Assembly (NCBI GenBank): GCA_024138025.1
Contig: JAMXBD010001379.1
Span: 248,001 to 312,000 of the forward strand
Direction: 5' to 3'
DNA length: 64,000 nucleotides
Origin: Combretum micranthum
Lineage: Eukaryota > Streptophyta > Magnoliopsida > Myrtales > Combretaceae
Positions 60,289 to 64,000 of this stretch are shown one piece after another. A program made the translations under genes and the position numbers. Positions within the stretch are counted from its first letter, which is position 1. Every line of letters begins with the position of its first letter. The notes below the pieces were generated by a model. It searched no databases and was not told where the DNA came from. It saw nothing but the letters and a program-made list of their open reading frames with translations.

Positions 60289-61360
60289 AATCAAACTTGT
60301 AGATAGATTTGTTATTATCTGTCTATAATAATATACTAATAGCTGTCCGGCTTGATGATCTGACGTCCGAAGTTTCTTAAACCAGTTGCTGGTCCCAGAG
60401 TGAATAAATGATTGTAATGGATGCCAGCATTTTTCACCAATGTAGGGTAATATTTGGAGAAGGCAAAGTTCACTTTTGCCCGAATTTCAGACTAGAAACC
60501 GTGTATGGGTTACAGCAGACCTTTTTCTCACATGGATTCGACATGAAATCCAATACGTGGGGTCTTACAGTAAACGTTCAAATTGAACAATTCCATAGTG
60601 AATGCTAACTGGTCACTGTGCTGAGGAAATTGTAGTTCTTACCAATCCCTAACCCTATTTTTCTTATTTGAAAGGAAGGTTATAGGGAGGTTGGATATTA
60701 TAAGATAATCAAGCTTATCAAAATTCAAAAGAATATGGTAGGATCATTCTCTTTCTCTATTAGGTTTAGAAAGACTTCTGATTCAACTTTTGAAAGTTAA
60801 ATATGATATTTAATATCCAAAATTTATTTATTTAACTAATCATTTGAAATTTAAAAGCATTAATTCAACAACTCTGATGAGGAAGTCCATTATAAAAATG
60901 AGTGAAAGTTAGTAAAGTAAGTAGTCAATATTAAGAATAGGCAAAGCATAGATACCATATCAAGACAATTAATTGCAAAACTAAACATGAATTTAAGTAT
61001 CAAATATATCAATTACCTTATAAAGTTTGGATGGAATCTCAAAAGATTCCATTACCCTAATGCATTTTAATATGTGCCGAACTATTAGCTAGTTTATATA
61101 TAATTATCTTTGTTTTCTTTTTTCTTTGCATAAAAATGTGTGCTTTGTTATTTTTCAATGGAATTAGATCCATTTATTAGTTAGTTATGAAATTATAAGT
61201 ACCTTGTAAGTTTTCGTCTGTATCTTTAATACATATTAAGATGCCCTATATGATAGTAGTTATGATTTTAAGACTTATAATATGTTTTTGGATTAGGATT
61301 TTGTAAAACAGGTCTCAAACCCAAATTGAATTATTGGTAAGAGCACAACATAAAATGAAG
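60289..61360. other. Intergenic DNA with a GC-richer patch
   Basis: 60340-60650 is less AT-rich and includes a 66-codon plus-strand frame (60408-60608) with no motif I recognise; an exon fragment or an old repeat would both fit. The remainder is AT-rich and featureless. Confidence 0.5.
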
Positions 61361-61555
61361 CCTATTTAGATTATCTGATTTTTCATTTGAATCTGGATCT
61401 ATATTTGAGCTGCATCTGTATGCTATCTGTATCCGATCCATTTGATCTATTTATTAGTAAAAATGTGTATTTTTCATCCGTATACGTTTCTTAACAAACA
61501 GTTTGAATTGAAACAACGATGTGTCGTCAGCATACTAAGACCCAAACATAACCTA
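61361..61555 (+). mobile_element. Dispersed MITE-like repeat M1, copy 4
   Basis: AGCCTATTTAGATTATCTG, then TTTGAATCTGGATCTATATT, ATCTGTATCCGATCC and TTTGATCTATTTATTAG follow the order of copy 1. It is diverged. Confidence 0.55.
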
Positions 61556-62388
61556 AAACATCTTTAAACAAAGAGACAAAAGTGCAAATTTTTTCCAAAA
61601 AAAATATCTCAAACCCTTTCTTCTATGTTGTGACCTTCAGACAACAGCTTCTATACTAATCAGTATAAAAGGAGGAAAATAAACTAATTTAAATCTTTTT
61701 TCAATAAATAATATATGGCGTCTAATTCTTTCTCTTATGTACATGAATTTTTACTTTTTAATTTTAATTTAAGCTTAAGGTGGATTTCCTCCTCTCCTTA
61801 GTAAAATTGTGAGCTCAAGTCACAATTTCAATCTAACACATGATTCAAAATCTTGTACTTGAAGGATTATTTTTCAAAACTTCAAAATTTTAGGATTCTT
61901 TTTCTACTTTCCTTTTTTTTTTCCCTTTACCTTAACCATCATCTCTTTTTGCAAAACCATGTCATGTACATTAGAATCTTATATCTCATTAAACTTTTTT
62001 CCTTTTTTTTTTTTTTCCAAATTCTTCTATCATCTTTGACCCCTTCTTTGACATGATTTACCTAATGGAATTAGTTCAATCCTATAATGTGTAAGCTTTG
62101 ATATAAGTCCCATGAAAATTGTTGGATGTTCATACTCTTTCTTTTGTCCTCCAATTTTTTTTACCATTATTTTAAATGCCACTTTGTTGAAAAACCAATT
62201 GAACTCCAAATCTGCCTAAAGTTTTCTATTTATAACTTCACCAAGCGAAATAGTCGGTCAAAATGTGACACATTTGCCTTTGCATTAAATGCTTCAGATG
62301 GCAACTTTCCACCACCTAATGTCTAGACAATATATACTACCGTCTACATGCCAGTTGCAAACACATGAGTATAGAAGATTATGGACAA
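61556..62388. other. AT-rich intergenic DNA, no gene recognised
   Basis: T-rich frames at 61853-62056 and 62126-62326 have no motif. No repeat family is recognised. Confidence 0.55.
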
Positions 62389-62705
62389 TGTTGCTATTAT
62401 AAATAGATATGAAGAATAATGGCAACAAATGTAAACCACACACACAAATTTACGTGAAAAACCCTTGACGGGAAAAACCATAAAAAGAGGAGAGAGGATT
62501 CACTATATGTTGAAGAAGGAGTACAAGAGTGTGAGTACAAAAATGATTACACCACAAACCTTAATAAAACACACACACACACACAACACACACACACACA
62601 CAGATGTGTGTAAAGATGATGGTTGACTCATAAAGTCGGTAGCCTTGACTCCAAAGCTAGCAGCTTTGGTTTGGCTTTTATGGATTTGGGTCACAAACTC
62701 CAACA
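62389..62705 (-). repeat. 3' LTR of a third Copia element
   Basis: 317 bp. On the minus strand it starts TGTTGGAGTTTGTGACCC, straight after a PPT-like AAGATAGAGAT (62706-62716), and ends CTATTTATAATAGCAACA, so TGTTG/CAACA are the inverted LTR ends. It includes an (AC)n tract (62570-62602). The partner LTR lies beyond the right edge; the flank GACAA (62384-62388) would be the left target copy. Confidence 0.75.
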
Positions 62706-64000
62706 ATCTCTATCTTGACAAGAATTCAGGAGCAAAAAACACAAACTCTAAACTTTAACATGAAAACAAAACATTCTCCACCTCTTCCACCAACCCCTAA
62801 AAGGGATAAATCAGCAACAAACACCAACCAAGTCTAAACAATGCTCAAACTTGGCTATAGGAAGTGAATTTGTCATCATATCAGTAGGATTATCATGAGT
62901 GCTAACTTTGCTCATAGGAATATCACCACAAGCAATAACATCATGCACAAAATGATATTAAACATCAATGTACTTTGTCCTCTCTTGAAACATCTAATAT
63001 TTTTTAAGAAAGATGACACTTTGACTATCACAAAAGATTGTAGTAGTTTGCAAGTCTCCATTGAGTTTACTAAATAGTCTATTTGGTTAAATAACTTCTT
63101 TACAGACCTCGGTAATAGCCATATACTCCGCTTCAGTAGTAGATAGAGCAATCGTAGCTTGCAAAGTAGCTTTCCAACTAATAACATAACCACCAATAGT
63201 AAAAATATATTCTGTGAGAGATCTTCTTTTATCCAGGTCTTCAGCAAAGTCAAAATCAACATATCTAATGACTTCATCTATAGTTCTCCCAAATTGCAAA
63301 CAAATATCAGTAGTACCTCTTAAATATCTAAAAATCCACCGAACTGCTTTCCAATATTCCTTACCAGGATTTGCCATGATCTACTGGCTGCATATGACAA
63401 ATCTAGACGTGTACAAACCATAGCATATGTAAGAGATCCTACTGCACTAGAATATGGAACTTGTGATATATAGTCAACCTCATCATCTAACTGCGGAGAC
63501 AAAGCAGATGAATGCCTGAAATGAGCTACTAAAGGAGTATTAATAGGCTTAGCACTCTACATATTAAACCTGCAAAAAACTTTCTCAATGTACCTCTTTT
63601 AACTTGGATGCAATTTACCTCCTTTTCTATCCCTCAGGAATCTCCATTCCAAGTATCTTATTTGCTGCTCTCAAATCTTTCATCTCAAACTCTTTACTTA
63701 ATCGAGCTTTAAATTTTCTAATCTCTCCTCTATTCTTGGCTGCTATCAACATATAATTGATGTACAAGAGTAAGTACACAAATGACCCATCACTACACTT
63801 CTTGAAGTAAACACAATTGTCAAAACTACTTCTCTTAAAATCATGAGAAGTCATAAATGAGTCAAACCTCTTATATCATTGTCTAAGTGATTGTTTCAAG
63901 CCATGAAGGGACTTTTTCAGTAAGTAAGCATAGTCTTTCTTTCTTAAGACTACAAAGCTCTTTGACTATTGCATGTAGATATCTTCCTCAAATTCTATAT
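62706..64000 (-). pseudogene. Copia RT and RNase H, third element (partial)
   Basis: It enters from beyond the right edge. RT pieces: SFDNCVYFKKCSDGSFVYLL and KEFEMKDLRAANKILGMEI (63627-63854), with YINY at 63753-63764 where YVDD is expected, so both catalytic aspartates are lost. The connection part includes YSSAVGSLTYAMVCTRLDLS (63320-63502). RNase H follows with EYWKAVRWIFRYLRGTTDIC and ALSTTEAEYMAITEVCKEV (63087-63377). The C-terminal tail is readable in another frame as [18 protein letters not shown] and DLVGVCC near 62840-62900. Frameshifts separate the pieces. The RNase H segment is the best preserved. Confidence 0.85.

Noticed and set aside
62912..63277. 121-codon minus-strand frame
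   Set aside because: It is a shadow frame of the Copia RNase H, which is read in a different frame over the same bases.

Overview
The window looks like nuclear intergenic DNA of a flowering plant. It is strongly AT-rich and full of stop codons; the longest open frame is about 140 codons, and every recognisable coding frame belongs to a broken Ty1/copia retrotransposon. The mobile DNA also fits a plant: copia elements primed by initiator-tRNA-Met, MULE-type and hAT-type foldback elements, tRNA-derived SINE heads, and long LTRs ending in GGGTCGTGACA or starting TGTAATGACC. I found no host protein gene, rRNA, functional tRNA gene or CRISPR array. The species cannot be named from the sequence alone.

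Layout. 1-16.9 kb: AT-rich DNA with poly-C/poly-G tracts, a roughly 1 kb MULE-like element (4486-5546) carrying an 85-base G run, a 0.4 kb MULE-type foldback (10704-11112), and a 320-bp segment present as two close copies (12561-12881, 13488-13806) and one decayed copy (about 15641-15811). 16914-22092: a structurally complete but dead Copia element on the minus strand, with 256-bp LTRs, GATTG target duplications, PBS and PPT. A 319-bp GC-rich terminal-inverted-repeat element containing a tRNA-like sequence sits inside its reverse transcriptase. 22.3-33.5 kb: hAT-like and MULE-type foldbacks, an LTR-element remnant (26.0-26.6 kb), and a 1.33 kb inverted-repeat element filled with a degenerate 76-bp tandem array (32158-33488). 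34.5-42.9 kb: an 845-bp-class hAT-like element with an 8-bp target duplication, a second MULE-like element with a nested foldback, a long Gypsy-type LTR remnant, and SINE heads. 45.8-54.3 kb: a second minus-strand Copia element apparently split by a 4.2 kb Gypsy-type LTR. 54.6-62.3 kb: more foldbacks, including one with a 9-bp target duplication at 59904-60288. 62389-64000: the 3' end of a third Copia element running off the window.

There is no gene circuit to reconstruct. What the sequence records is layered insertion: DNA elements inside retroelements, one LTR inside another retroelement, and several long self-complementary elements whose transcripts would fold into hairpins. The most distinctive object is the 319-bp element at 18071-18389, which combines 67-bp inverted ends, a 3-bp target duplication and an internal pol-III-like tRNA-derived segment. 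All identities and alignments were made by eye.
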